A stretch of DNA of 64,000 nucleotides from Allacma fusca (lineage: Eukaryota > Arthropoda > Collembola > Symphypleona > Sminthuridae), in NCBI GenBank assembly GCA_947179485.1, contig OX359248.1:26421378-26485377 (forward strand). Direction: 5' to 3'. The notes beneath the pieces were generated by a model, which worked only from the letters and a program-made list of their open reading frames with translations, did no database searches and was not told where the DNA came from. Position numbers and translations under genes: made by a program. Of the stretch, positions 11,224-23,200 are shown piece by piece (within the stretch, counting starts at the first letter, position 1; the number at the start of each line of letters is the position of its first letter).

Positions 11224-11691
11224 GGTGAGATCCTTTGTAATTACACTTCGAAAGTTATACATTATACAAAACAAGCAATACTATATCGGAAAACAAAGTG
11301 CCTCTGTAATGTTGATTGGACATTGTAGCCATTTTTCTGTAATGATAATTTATCATTATCATTTCATACCTCTGTTTAGCATTGAAGCAGTGGAATTGTA
11401 TTGATTTTTAAGAGACTTGACAATGACTCGGGGTTTACCTTAATCTCAAAGAGATTAGATATCGTAGCTGAAATAGATTGAACTAAGTTAATTGTTTTTC
11501 ATATTCCTCTTACAATTACCCAAAAATTATGCACACTCAAGTTCAATGAAACACTGTTGCTATCGAATTCAAGGTATGAGCTTGGAGTACCAAAGGGAAT
11601 TTCCAAAACGATTAATTCAATGAAGAAAAGCAGTTAAAGACCTTGATTGGAAATTTTTAATCTTTGCTTATCGCCAATGACCCTCGTTGCC

Positions 11692-11699
11692 ATAAAAAG
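11692..11699 (+). promoter_or_regulatory. TATA-like box of the second subtilase gene
   Basis: ATAAAAAG lies 83 bases upstream of the ATG. The aligned flank of the first gene has a short deletion here and reads ACAAAGC, so the element is missing there. Confidence 0.5.
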
Positions 11700-11781
11700 C
11701 TGCGGACTTGGGTGAGATGAATAATTTGCATTTACACGGAATTGATCAACAAACCTGCTGCTTAGGCGAACTGAAGCTACA

Positions 11782-13170
11782 ATGAAAATTCAACTCGTTC
11801 TTTTAATACTGGGACTGACCAGTGGTACCTTCACTGCGGTATCAAAAATCTCCCCTTCAGTATGGAAACGTATTTCGAAAAATTCATCCGTGAATATCCT
11901 CATCTCATTTAAAGAGAGTGATTTGGAAAGTATTCGTGGCAGCATAACTTCCCAATCTTTTGCTACTCGTACTCAGCGCATCCAAGCTCTTTACAACTCC
12001 CTCAAAACTCACGCTGATTCAACACAAGCCCAGGTCTTGAAGGCATTGGAAGGAAGCAAGGCACGCAAAAATTCCATTCAAGTCAACCAACTCTGGATCA
12101 CGAACCAAATATCAGTGAATGGAGCAGATCTTACTCTATTACAAGAACTGGATAAATTCTCGGAGATTTCTACAATTGAAAAGGAGAAGATTATCCCTTC
12201 GGTTCAGCCAGCTGAGTTGGAGGTAGTACCCAAGGATCAAATTCAGGAAGGAGAGCAATGGGGAGTGGAAGCTATTGAAGCACCTGAAGTTTGGCAATCT
12301 GGAATTCGTGGAGCTGGAGCTGTTATTGCTATTGTGGCTACAGGTGTTCGGGGAACTCATGAAGCTTTGAGAGATGGTTACCGTCAACAAAATGGGTGGT
12401 ATGATCCTATCGTGAAAACCGATTCACCGAATGACGATATCGGGGTTGGTACACATTTGGCAGGAGTGATCGCTGGACGAGTAAATGGCATTGGCGTAGC
12501 ACCAGAAGCAAAATGGATTGCCTGCAAAGGTTGTGGCACTTTTACTTGTTCCACATCAGATTTACTAGCATGTGGTCAATGGGCTCTGTGTCCAACTGAT
12601 TCTCGGGGATCGGATGCTCGTTGTGATTTGGCTCCTTCTGCTGTCACTAATGCGTGGGGTGCACAAAGTGATTTTTATGAAGAGGTCCTCAAAACCTTGG
12701 AAGTAGCAGGAATCGCATCCCTTTTCGCACCCGGAGGCTCTGGTCCAGCCTGTGGAACCATTGGCTCTCCCGGTGACTCGGTAAGGTCCATTACTGTAAC
12801 CTCCGTCGCCGTGGACAATAAAGTAGCAGGGAACGCTGGCGCGGGTCCAACTGAAGCCGGCAACATCAAACCAGACCTTTCCGCTCCTGGCGTGAAGATC
12901 CTTTCTGCATATCATACATCAGACAATGATTACGCTTCCCTCACTGGAACAAGTATGGCCGTTCCTCATGTTTCAGGCGTGATTGCTCTGCTGCGAAGTA
13001 AGCAACCAGAAGCAAGTCTGGAGAAAATTAAGGAAGCATTGTTCAAAGGAGCTCAACCTACTGTGCCGACGGGACAAAATTGTGGAGGTATTGACGAAAG
13101 CATCTACCCTAATAATCATGCTGGTCATGGAGTAGTTAATGCAAGAGCATCTGCCGCTCTCTTAAGTTAA
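11782..13170 (+). CDS. Secreted subtilase-like protein lacking the catalytic Asp and oxyanion Asn
   Basis: Intronless 462-residue paralogue of the gene at 2104. It has the same signal peptide (1-19), I9-like propeptide (about 22-140) and bacillopeptidase-F-like S8 domain (about 158-462). Here His225 (GVGTHLAGVIAG) and Ser391 (TGTSMAVPHVSG) are present, while the catalytic Asp position is again Ala186 (VATGV) and the oxyanion Asn position is Gly319. It is therefore expected to have little or no classical serine-protease activity, though the overall fold looks kept. It has Cys pairs around 249-281 (KGCGTFTCST, DARCDL) like its paralogue. It may act as a binding, decoy or regulatory protein; that is inference. 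AATAAA lies at 13300-13305. Confidence 0.88.
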   Translation: MKIQLVLLILGLTSGTFTAVSKISPSVWKRISKNSSVNILISFKESDLESIRGSITSQSFATRTQRIQALYNSLKTHADSTQAQVLKALEGSKARKNSIQVNQLWITNQISVNGADLTLLQELDKFSEISTIEKEKIIPSVQPAELEVVPKDQIQEGEQWGVEAIEAPEVWQSGIRGAGAVIAIVATGVRGTHEALRDGYRQQNGWYDPIVKTDSPNDDIGVGTHLAGVIAGRVNGIGVAPEAKWIACKGCGTFTCSTSDLLACGQWALCPTDSRGSDARCDLAPSAVTNAWGAQSDFYEEVLKTLEVAGIASLFAPGGSGPACGTIGSPGDSVRSITVTSVAVDNKVAGNAGAGPTEAGNIKPDLSAPGVKILSAYHTSDNDYASLTGTSMAVPHVSGVIALLRSKQPEASLEKIKEALFKGAQPTVPTGQNCGGIDESIYPNNHAGHGVVNARASAALLS

Positions 13171-13529
13171 GCTTATTTTGTCAATAATGCATACGTTTCC
13201 GTAGTAGTGATTGACTTGAAGGTTCTATTCTATATTCGAATTCAATATTCTATAATAATATTCATTCTAAACCTCGTTTTTAATTTTAAACCTTAAAATA
13301 ATAAAAAAACAAAGTCGCAAATACGCTTAGTATTTATTGCATGAAACCCGTGGTTGGGCTGTGCTGTATTTACTCCCCTACATAAGACATTCCCCTACAC
13401 AAAAAATTGAACTAGTATTGACAACTTTAAACTGAGTATTCATCAATTATTTAACCTGCCATTAAAATCATGATATATTAACATACCCAAAATGAGATGT
13501 AAATGAGTTGACTGTGAATACATTTTCAG

Positions 13530-14275
13530 GGCAAAATATACATATGCATGGGATATTTTTAGTGTTCACGCTTTTAGTACACCTAAAGTCTCTTCCAACG
13601 AAACCAACCTAGTCACTAGTGGTCGGACCAATTCAATTCAGAATTGGAAATTTTCGATTCGATTCGATTCGATTCAATTCGATTCAATTCGATTCAGTAG
13701 TATTTCGATTCGATTTGCAGCCAAGCCAAATCGAATGATTCGATTTGGGTATTGAACTGAATCGAATCATATCTTGTGAATTGCAATTCAAACAATTCAG
13801 CAAAACCGCTTCGGCTGCGCACGGGTACTTTTTTTCCGTATATTCAAAGTCCAAATATTACGTTTAGCACAACGTTTGCTATTTTAGCATAGCTTTTACT
13901 ATACCCTTTATAATATGTATACGACACTCCATAGTAACATAAGGAAAATTTTGTACTTTCCCACTTGAATCGTTCGATTTACGATTCAATTCGATTCACT
14001 GAGTGAATTGAATCGAATTGAATTGCTTTGTGGCAAATTGAATCGAAAATCGGTTTTTCGATTCAATTCAGGCTTCAAATTGAATCAAATTGAAAAATTC
14101 GAATCAAATTGAATCGATCCGACCACTACTAGTCACCTTGAAATCATACGTGGGGCCCGATAGACAAATACGTGGCAGAGCGTTAACGCAAGTGGTAACT
14201 TCGAACAATGATTACATATTATTTGAGCATAATGGATCCTACGGGGAGCCAGCTCGTTTGGTTGTTAACTATTGA
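13530..14275 (+). pseudogene. Terminal coding exon split by a hAT-like element
   Basis: After a TTTTCAG acceptor (13523-13529), a frame runs to the left end of the hAT-like element. It resumes in the same phase immediately after the element and one target copy. Removing these gives about 74 uninterrupted codons ending at TGA 14273-14275, with AATAAA at about 14301. The downstream part includes IRGRALTQVVTS and LFEHNGSYGEPARLV. I do not recognise the family, and no upstream exon is visible between 13170 and 13520. It is probably a remnant of a gene destroyed by the insertion. Confidence 0.45.
13617..14128. mobile_element. hAT-like non-autonomous element with GATTCGATTCAATTC arrays
   Basis: The inverted ends begin TAGTGGTCGGA (13617 and, inverted, ending 14128). 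They are flanked by the perfect 8-bp duplication CTAGTCAC (13609-13616 and 14129-14136). The 512-bp element is dominated near its ends by GATTCGATTC / GATTCAATTC and complements. It contains no transposase. Confidence 0.9.
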
Positions 14276-17174
14276 TGGACAAAAGCGCTTTTCCCTGGTA
14301 AAATAAAGTTGCTGAATATCTATATACTAATATATTTATAAACCCACTTCTCGTGACCGCCACGTATCTACATATGTAGTACATAGAGATATCAGCAACT
14401 TAATCCCACTTGCAGAATACCTGTCTGCAGGAAAACCGACTATGTTACTTCTGAGCTGGATCGTTCCCAATGAACTGTTTCCGCTTATAATATCTGTTAC
14501 ACCTCTAAACTCTAAACCCGTAACAGCTAAACACGTAATCTCGTCAGCGTAAGATTTGAACACATATTAAGCAGCTAAAGTTGTAGAGTATCCATAGACA
14601 TACGCAGTTAAAGTCACACACACGATAACTAAACGCCTAAGCAGTTAAATACACAGTATGCAAACACACAAGCAGAAGCAGCTACAGACAGTGTCAGTAC
14701 AGATAGACACACAGTAACCAAATGTGTACAAATAAATATGTAATTATCTAAGCAGCAACGAGAAAAGGTATGAATAAAATGCAGAAAATGTAATGAAGGC
14801 ATACTGACATACTGCTTGATTTTTGTATCATGATGATGTTACATTCAAATACAGATACATGGTTAACGTTATTTTACGTTGCCTTTTAAAAGGCTTTCCT
14901 GCCGTTTTGCCTGAAATGTACAAGGGGTCATATAACTATTTCCCCTCCTGACTATTGCTCAAAGAAGAGGTCATTGTGAAATTAATTTTCCCCCCATTCT
15001 ATCAAATTTTATTCGAGGTTTTTCTTTTGTTTCATTCCGCTCGGCTCGCTCAAAATGTCTCACTGTAGTAGTGGTGCAACGAGAAAAAAGTCAGGATTTT
15101 CTGAGGAAAATATATTTCGCAAAACCTTTTAATTAAAAAATTATCCCAATTAATTTTCTAAATTTAAATATAAAATTATATTTCGACTCTTGTTTGGATC
15201 AAATTTAAAGAGATTTCCAGTCAGCGGAAGACAATAAGAACCCGATTTAAGTACTCTAGGCTACTAGGCTCAGGATGAAAAAATGTGCAGGTTGACTTAG
15301 ATTCAAAAGCGCATAGCAACTTCATACATCGAAAATAAAAAGGTAAAACTCATGTTTTACTGATGCCGCAGTTCTTCAATGTTTCATTTTTAAACGGGCG
15401 TATTTTGACCTTCAAGAGTCAATAGAGAGAAAGAAATAATTTATTTTACTGATACCTCAATGGTATTTGCCTACAGACAGTATAATAATTATTTTTAATC
15501 TTGTATAACAATAACATATATGTACATAAGTGAATGTATAGCATAATGTTCTCCACGTTTATCCGTATAAATTATTGGGAGCTATTCTAGTGGTTCCACT
15601 TATTTCAGAAATAGTGATTTTTTCAAACATTTCTTTTACTTTGTGAATCGGCTTTGGAGTTTACTCAACTTTTAAATTGTATCTGCCTCGAGCACCAATA
15701 TTTAATCCAATTACTTTGTCACATGTTAGAATGTTTTGATCCACGTCGAATAAGTATGGTATTCAAGGTTCGTATACATTTGTCGTTTCTAAATTTTGTT
15801 ATTTGACTTTCCCCATAACTTGTTAAAAAATTATTGTCGTGCAAGGCAAGAATTGTTTTAAAAATGTGTCTTTCGTTAATGAATATTAAAATAATTATTA
15901 TTACACAATTCGATTTCGTACAACTCTAATGTTTAAGAAATAACAATTAAAGGGTTATTTTCTGCCGTAGGCCGAAGCTATTGACACTTCGTGCAGGTTG
16001 CAAACTGTAGAAACTTATTTGAACCCTGTGTGCCTTGCTTTGGATAAAGTACTCTTTAGCTGCTGGCGCTCTTTGCTATCGTGTGTTTAGATTAGATACT
16101 ATATGTCTATAAATCTGTGCCTTTCGAGGTTATAATGTATTTGTTAGCCTTTTTTATTTTAGCATGTCGCCATAAAATCTAACAATATTCTGCAACTTCC
16201 AATCAATCAACTTGTGTAGTTCCCAATCATACTGAATACTTCTGTGTTTTGGAGTGCAGTTGACTTTCCGGAAATGTCATAAATCCCTGCATGCTTGGAG
16301 TTGGAAATGTAAGTGTGCTAAATAATGATGAAGTGCTGCTACACAAACAATATTACCTCGGAAAATACAACACGTGTAGATATGTACATAAATATTTTAT
16401 TTCTAGATTAGAGTTGAGTGTACTTTTGGTAGTCCATCGGAGACAGAAATGAAGAACTTACATATTTATCTCTCATTGTCTGTGTCGGTAATGTAACAGA
16501 AGAACTTTAGCAACAATGGAAATCACAAATTAATTTAGCAAAAGCAAATGCTGCATTAAATTTGTTATTGAATAATTTATTATTACTTGCAATCATTACA
16601 TGCACACTCTCTGCCTACTTCTCATTACAAAGGGAAAAAATAAAGCTATGTTACACAATAATGTAATTTACCTCTCTCTTGAGCGCCACTTCAAAAATCA
16701 TTCACACCAAAAACGTAATAAATCTATTCTCCAGTTATTCCATACTTTACATCCAGTCTCATCAACATTATTTACGTACCTTAATTCGCGGTAAAATCAT
16801 ACTGACTGAGCGATAAAATATTTTAAAAAGCTAAATCGCTCCGATGGCACAGCCAGGGATACATTTGGTTCAGTAGTACACAGCTTTGTGTCGTCGCATA
16901 CGTAATTCAACAAATTGATAACCAATGCACAGCATAACGCTTATTTTTAAACTAACATATCATTAATAATTATTGCTTACATACATACATTGACTACTAT
17001 TAGAAAAATTACTTTTCCCTGAATAAAATTAGATGTATTAAGACATATTAAGAGCACTTTGTACAATGATGAACATTTTGAAAGGTCTCAGTCAGTTTTT
17101 TCAGCAACATCCTTTCGTAACAACCTCATATTTAGCTAATATAAAATAAAACAGATGGAGAATGTTCAATGCAA
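14276..17174. other. Gene-poor AT-rich stretch
   Basis: A CTAAAC-rich stretch starts near 14489 (CACCTCTAAACTCTAAACC) and may be related to the array at 1219-1440. The rest is AT-rich, with only short, domain-free open frames. The stretch from about 16900 to 17174 probably includes the 3' UTR of the minus-strand RCC1 gene. Confidence 0.4.
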
Positions 17175-19259
17175 TCATTTTTTAGCTCTCTTAGTGCTTG
17201 CTGTCCGTTGGAGAGTAGACGCTTTGGCAGTTTTTCGTTTCGGTTCTTTTAACTCCGGCACATCAATATGGTTTTCCTGTGCAACAGTTTCACTACGTAT
17301 GAGCCCTACGTGCTGAGCACCGGCAGATAAATACACGACATTTTCTAAAGTGTCGTCACGGATCGAAAATTTACACGGAGTGGGTTCCGTTTGATCTTCG
17401 TCATCGCCGGTGGCTAGCTGGTAATTAACTCCGAAACCCCAGGCAAATACCTGGTTCTTGTTCTTTTTAATGGCGTACGATGTACTCAAACCGCAAGCAA
17501 TTTGAACACAAACATCATTTTCTAAACGGGGTACAGCAGTCGCCACCCAAATTGTTTGCTCAGATTCGTGTGTTGGACCCAAACCTAGGCGACCGTCTTG
17601 ATTTCTACCTAGCGAATGTACTTTTCCTGCAAAAACAATAAAAACATGAGAGTAGTTAATGGAATAAAAGTGTAAACGATATTTTCCAGCCTATGAGAGA
17701 GGCCTATTATGTAATCTTTAAAATGGAAACTCGTTTCTAAAGTGATATGTAACTACTATAGATAAAGTAAACCTATCACATCTTTACAAGAAGTAAGAAT
17801 TGTAAATACGCAAATGAATAGGAAATGCCCTAACCGTCAGCATCTAAAGCCAATGCATGATGCTCTCCAGCAGAAATTTGAACCCAGTTATTTCCCAACA
17901 ATCCTCCACTTTTAACTGGTACAAGTATTGTTGGCTCCGTCCCTTCGGGTTCAGGTTCAACTCCTGTACAAATTATATGCAATATGCACAAGTAAAGCAT
18001 GGAATCTAAATAAACACATAAATTAGCGAATTACGATATTAGTACAAAGTCTCTCACCTAGTTGTCCATAATTATTCAACCCGAAGACCCAAACAGGCCC
18101 ACTCTTCACCTTACAGTAAGTAGTGAAGTCACCGGCCCAAATCTCAATAACTTTTTTGGCTCCCAGAGTTCGTACTAGTAGAGGCGTAAGCATGTAGTCT
18201 GAAATTAAAATTAAAGTCACTACCTATTTTAATTTATCAAACCTCGTCGAAGGGCTCAATAATTAACAGCAAGCTATTATCGGCAGTCTTATAGACTGCC
18301 AACTTTCAATATAAAAATACCTTTGTCACTCAAATTTGATCCTGCAGTCCTTCGACTAGACGATCGCAGCTTTTGTCTCCCTAGCTGTCCTTGTTCACCG
18401 CACCCGCAAGTATAAATATGGTTATCTTCTCCCAGCATTATCAGATGGTTAGACCCGGATGCAATCTTTGTTATCTTAATATTAATGGCTTCACCAGGAC
18501 TTTTAAACAAGGTCAACAGAACAGGGCTCTTCACCGACTTCTTTTCATTCCCAGGAATGAGTCCCATAAAACCATTCGAGTCCTACAAATTAATTATCAG
18601 CACAATCACTAAGGAACATTATTTCAACTCCTTCTTTAAACAAATCATCTACAGCATCCCATACCCTGAAGTTCCCCCAAAGATAAACTTCTCCATCCGC
18701 CGTGAGAGCCGCCGAGTGACTGTCTCCAGCCGTGACTTGGACGACCTTCCCCTTTAACTCGACTTTACCAGGTTCCTTCATATCCTCCTCATCAGGGGTG
18801 TCTCTCCCCAGGGCGAAATCATCATTATTACCATACGTATACACAGTCCCATCCTTGAGCAGCACCACCGTGTGCGTCCCGCCACACTGAACTTGTACAC
18901 CCTACCAAAATCAATAAATCCTTCAAAAATTGAAACTTTCCCCAATCATTTAACCCAATACCTACATCCCCACTACAACTAATCCCACTTCAATTACCTC
19001 CTTCCCCCCATTAGGTAGCTCAGGAACCAACGCCGGGAACTTCCTCTTCTCCGCTGCTATTCCCAACTGACCAATGTCCCCCATCCCGAACATGTACACC
19101 GTCCCTTCCACAGCCCCAGTCCCAGCCAAGGTCTCTCCCCCCTCAACTACTGTAATAAAAAAATCAAATTAAAATCAATCCAAACTAAACCCCATCACAA
19201 CCCCCACGCCCCATCTAAACACCATCTCAATCCTTACATTTTATTCGTTTGGCAGTCAT
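17175..19259 (-). CDS. RCC1: RCC1, regulator of chromosome condensation (Ran guanine-nucleotide exchange factor)
   Basis: Seven exons on the minus strand: 19238-19259, 18998-19149, 18665-18901, 18321-18582, 18058-18198, 17835-17963, 17175-17626. All junctions are GT-AG and the joined frame is open for 1395 nt (464 aa). The seven-bladed RCC1 repeat signature is clear: [110 protein letters not shown]1 loads GTP on Ran at chromatin. The N-terminus before blade 1 is short (MTAKRIKLVEGG). A Lys/Arg-rich tail (from about residue 440, ending STKRAKK) may supply nuclear targeting. An acceptor just upstream of the start exon (about 19305) indicates a 5' UTR intron. The start could lie further 5', since that exon is open upstream of the chosen ATG. 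Confidence 0.9.
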
Positions 19260-20218
19260 CCCGACGTCTTCCAGTTCTCCAACCAAAAATTTAACAATCA
19301 AGACCTGCAATAATTAAATCACTTCATTATTTCCCAGCACTCAAGAAAAATAAAACATTTGACTTTATCACATTAAATGTTACAACCTAATAATCCCACT
19401 TTTTTTTTTGCCGCTTCCAGCATCTTCTGGAAGAACACCCTCATTACGGGATCCTTAATTATTAATTCACACAAAACGGAACCAAATCCACACATTACCT
19501 GTTCAAATCAATGGAGTCAACTTGCAAAGTTTGAGAACACAACTAATAATTTATGATTTAAATTTAAACGAGATTTACAATTTTGTCAAAACTTCACCAA
19601 GCCGCATGTCAGTCAGTGTTCTTCAGTGCTAATTTTAGTCGCGTCTGGAAAGCACACGTCTGAACGAGCTGAGCTCACTGACTGATGTTGAGAGGGACCG
19701 CAAGCAAGCCGCAAGCATGGGACCTACACATGAGAATACATACGATTAAATAAGAGGAAAGCACGTACTTAGTACTTAACCCACACTTATTATTTACATA
19801 GGAACGCAAGACGCAAGCTACATACGTTTTTTTCTTCCCGCGATGAATGGAGAAAGTGGAAACTGCTTCTACTGAAGCGGCGATCAACCAGAATCAATCT
19901 TCTGCACGCGGTGGGAACATTTAAAAGTTCCACACGTGCGGAGCCAAAAAAACATCATCGCATATTCAGAGAGACTTCATCTCCATCAGGTCTCAATAAG
20001 CTGCATGGGAAGGAACAGGCAAGTAATTAATTATTAATTTACAAAATGTAAATTGTCAAGTCTTAAATATAAGTGTAGTTAATTGCTGACTTAGTGTAAT
20101 TAATTATTATGATTATTTTAAATAACAAAATATTCACGGTGAGTACCACTTAAGATTATTACGGACTCCAGCAGTTAATATCAAAATTTTTTTACTTTAA
20201 GTACAGAAATTGTGAAGC
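19260..20218. promoter_or_regulatory. Shared 5' region between divergent RCC1 and DDX27 genes
   Basis: About 960 bases separate the two divergent start codons. On the RCC1 side there is a 5' UTR acceptor near 19305 and upstream leader sequence. On the DDX27 side a strong donor GTGAGT at 20139 pairs with the acceptor GTACAG ending at 20206, 12 bases before the ATG, giving a 68-bp 5' UTR intron. A GC-AG alternative donor (AG|GCAAGT) lies at 20019. No TATA box is evident, so this is a plausible bidirectional housekeeping promoter. Confidence 0.5.
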
Positions 20219-23200
20219 ATGGCAGACTTAATAAAAACAATTGATGAGGAGGAAGAACCTGCGTATTTGTCAGAAGAATCTGCGTCGGATGAAGAAGTAA
20301 GTTTTTGATTTAATAGTATTTTATAATAGTAAATCATTGAATTTAAATTGCAGTTGGAAGTGTGGTAATTATTATTTTTATGGGAAATGTTTTTAGTATT
20401 TAATAAAAGTGTGTTTTGGAGTGGAGGTCTTCTTGGCGGTGATGGAGTGCTGGGGATTTAGTGTGATTTTTAATGGGTGAAAGTAAATTGTTTTTGACTG
20501 TAGCTTCAGCCCACGAGAAAGAGACAGCGTGCGAAGAGTACCGGAGGATTCGACCCTGCTTTTAGTTTCGCCCAGCATGCGACTGACGTGTGGGAGGGAA
20601 AGTTGACGGAACTTCCGAAAATTAAGAAGAAGCTGCCGGCAAAAAGAACTACTTTGAATGATAAGATTGCGAAGCAGAAGAAGAAAACTGAAGTGGGGGA
20701 GGAAGAGGTGAGTGAGGAGTCGGAGGAAGAGGTGAGCGAGGAGTCGGAGGAAGAAGATGAGGTATCAGAGAGTGACGACATCCATTCGGATGATTCCATT
20801 TCTGCGATGGGACCAAAATCCAAGAAGAAGAAAAAGGAGATGAAAGTTGCAAATGGGAAGAAAAAGAGGGGAGTGGAAAAGGATGCTGAGGATGATATTG
20901 ATTTGTCGGAGGATGACTTAAAGGTGGATGAAATCAAAGTGAAGGAGAAGGGGAAGAAGAAAAAGAAGAAGAAGAAGGAAGAGAGTGAGGAAGAGGATAA
21001 CGATGAGAGATTGGAAGATGAGAAGAATTCATTTGAAACGAACATTTCGTTTCAGCAGATGAATCTGTCGAGACCTTTACTGAAGGTACTTTTCAGTGTT
21101 ATGTAATGATATGCGGGACTCGGGCTTATTTTGTCGGTTAATTTGTACTTAATTGTGAAATATTTTCTTTAGGCCATTACTTCACTTGGTTTTGTGCATC
21201 CAACTCCGATTCAAGCTGCTGCTATTCCAATCGCTTTAGCTGGGAGGGATATCTGCGGTTGTGCTGCAACTGGGACTGGAAAAACTGCTGCTTACATGCT
21301 CCCAGTACTGGAAAGATTGTTGTATAAGGTAGGGTGGCTTTCTGATTTTTAATTACCTGGGATGTTAAAAGGAAGGATTACATTTATTTATTGTTTCGAT
21401 TCCCGTAGCCAAAATCACAAGCAGTCACTCGTGTATTGTGCTTGGTTCCAACTCGGGAACTTGGCGTGCAAGTTTATACCGTCACTAATCAGCTAGCTTC
21501 GTTTTCTAGCGACATTCAGGTTAGTTGTTATTTCTTGGTTTATTATCCACTATACTATATAAATAGTAGATATGGCAAGGCTTACCATTGCACTTATTTA
21601 TAAAATCTTGGATTATTCTATTCCGTATAGGGAGAATATTTTTTTAAATTCAAATTATAAAATGCATGCGATTCCAAAGTTTTGTTAACCAATTATTTAG
21701 GTGGGAATAGCGGTTGGTGGCTTAGACGTTCAGGCACAGGAAGCTGTTTTAAGAAAAAACCCAGATATTGTAATTGCCACTCCAGGTCGACTAATTGATC
21801 ATCTTGGAAATACACCTTCGTTTTCTCTAGATTGCATTGAGATTCTTATTTTGGATGAAGCTGACAGGTGTGTGGCTTTAAACTATAAGTATTCGAAGCT
21901 GAATAACCATATTATTGAATAATTTAGTTATATTGTATCCTCAACCGAAATATAATTTGTATTCTCTTAGAATGTTGGACGAATGGTTTGCGGAACAATT
22001 AAAAGAAATTGTGAAACAGTGTAGTCCACGTCGTCAAACGTTATTGTTCTCTGCGACTATGACTGATAGAGTAAAAGATTTGGCTACTGTATCGTTGAAG
22101 AATCCAACTAAAATATTTGTGGACTCGAACAAGCAAGTAGCTTTTAAACTGAGTCAACAGTTCGTAAAGTAAGTATAACGTTTCGCTATCTGCAATAACT
22201 CGTAAGGACAATTAATATTACGTATGCGGTGATTATAAGCCCAGTCTTACAAATATTTTCATGTGCTCGTAGAATCCGGAATGAATCTGACCGAGAAGCA
22301 ATTCTTTGTTCGTTGGTTGTCCGGACTTTCCATTCAAGAACGATGATTTTCGTCCCTACGAAAAAAACTGCACACCGGCTTCATATCATATTAGGTCTGC
22401 TAGGTATTCGAATTGGAGAATTGCATGGAGATTTGGCACAGAATGAGCGACTCAATAATTTGAAGAAATTCCAAAATAGTGAAGTTGATGTTCTTATTGT
22501 AACTGATGTAGCTGCTCGAGGTACATGTTTCTAATTTTTTTCTGGATTCTTTGATTATGTCCCAAGCTCATTTTTACTGTCATTGTCAAAAGGTCTGGAT
22601 ATCCCGGGGGTTCAAAGTGTTCTGAATTACACAATGCCTCCTACAATTGAACAGTACATTCACCGTTGTGGAAGAACTGCTCGTGCTGGTATGTCGGGTG
22701 TTGCAGTGTCACTTGTAGGAGAAACGGATAGAAAACTAATGAAGCAGGTAGCAAAATCTGCTACTCTTCCCGTGAAAGCTCGAATTATTCCCTCAGGTAT
22801 GACTTCTTTTAAGGTGCTGTTATCAAATAAATTAGTGTTAATATAAATTTACATTTACGAGAACAAAATATTGGTCTGTGCAGATAATATAGCCAAATAT
22901 CGGGATAAAGTTCAATCGCTCGCTGATGACATTGAAGCAGTTATAAAAGAGGAGGAAGCAGAGAAAACTATCGCAAAAGCTGAGATTGAAGCCAATAAAG
23001 CTCTGAAACTACTAGAAGTTAAGAAAGCCAAGAAAAAGAGCAAGAAGAAAGCGGAACAAGATGAAGTCGATAAAAAAAGGGTCTGGTTTCAAACTCACAA
23101 GGAAAGGATGAAAGGTTGGTTAGCACGAAATTCCTTTGAAATTAATTGCTGCTCCTTTCTTCCATGTAAATATTGACTATAATATGGAATTTTCAGAAAA

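Larger units (their letters stand above)
10505..13345. repeat. Segmental duplication, copy 2 (subtilase gene plus flanks)
   Basis: Colinear with about 1530-3625. The extra length is explained by the 672-bp hAT-like element at 10552-11223 plus its 8-bp target duplication. Confidence 0.8.

Noticed and set aside
12139..12915. Minus-strand frames across the second subtilase gene
   Set aside because: They are shadows of a well-supported plus-strand gene.
20506..21045. 179-residue Ser/Phe-rich minus-strand frame
   Set aside because: It is the antisense shadow of the Lys/Glu-rich second exon of DDX27.
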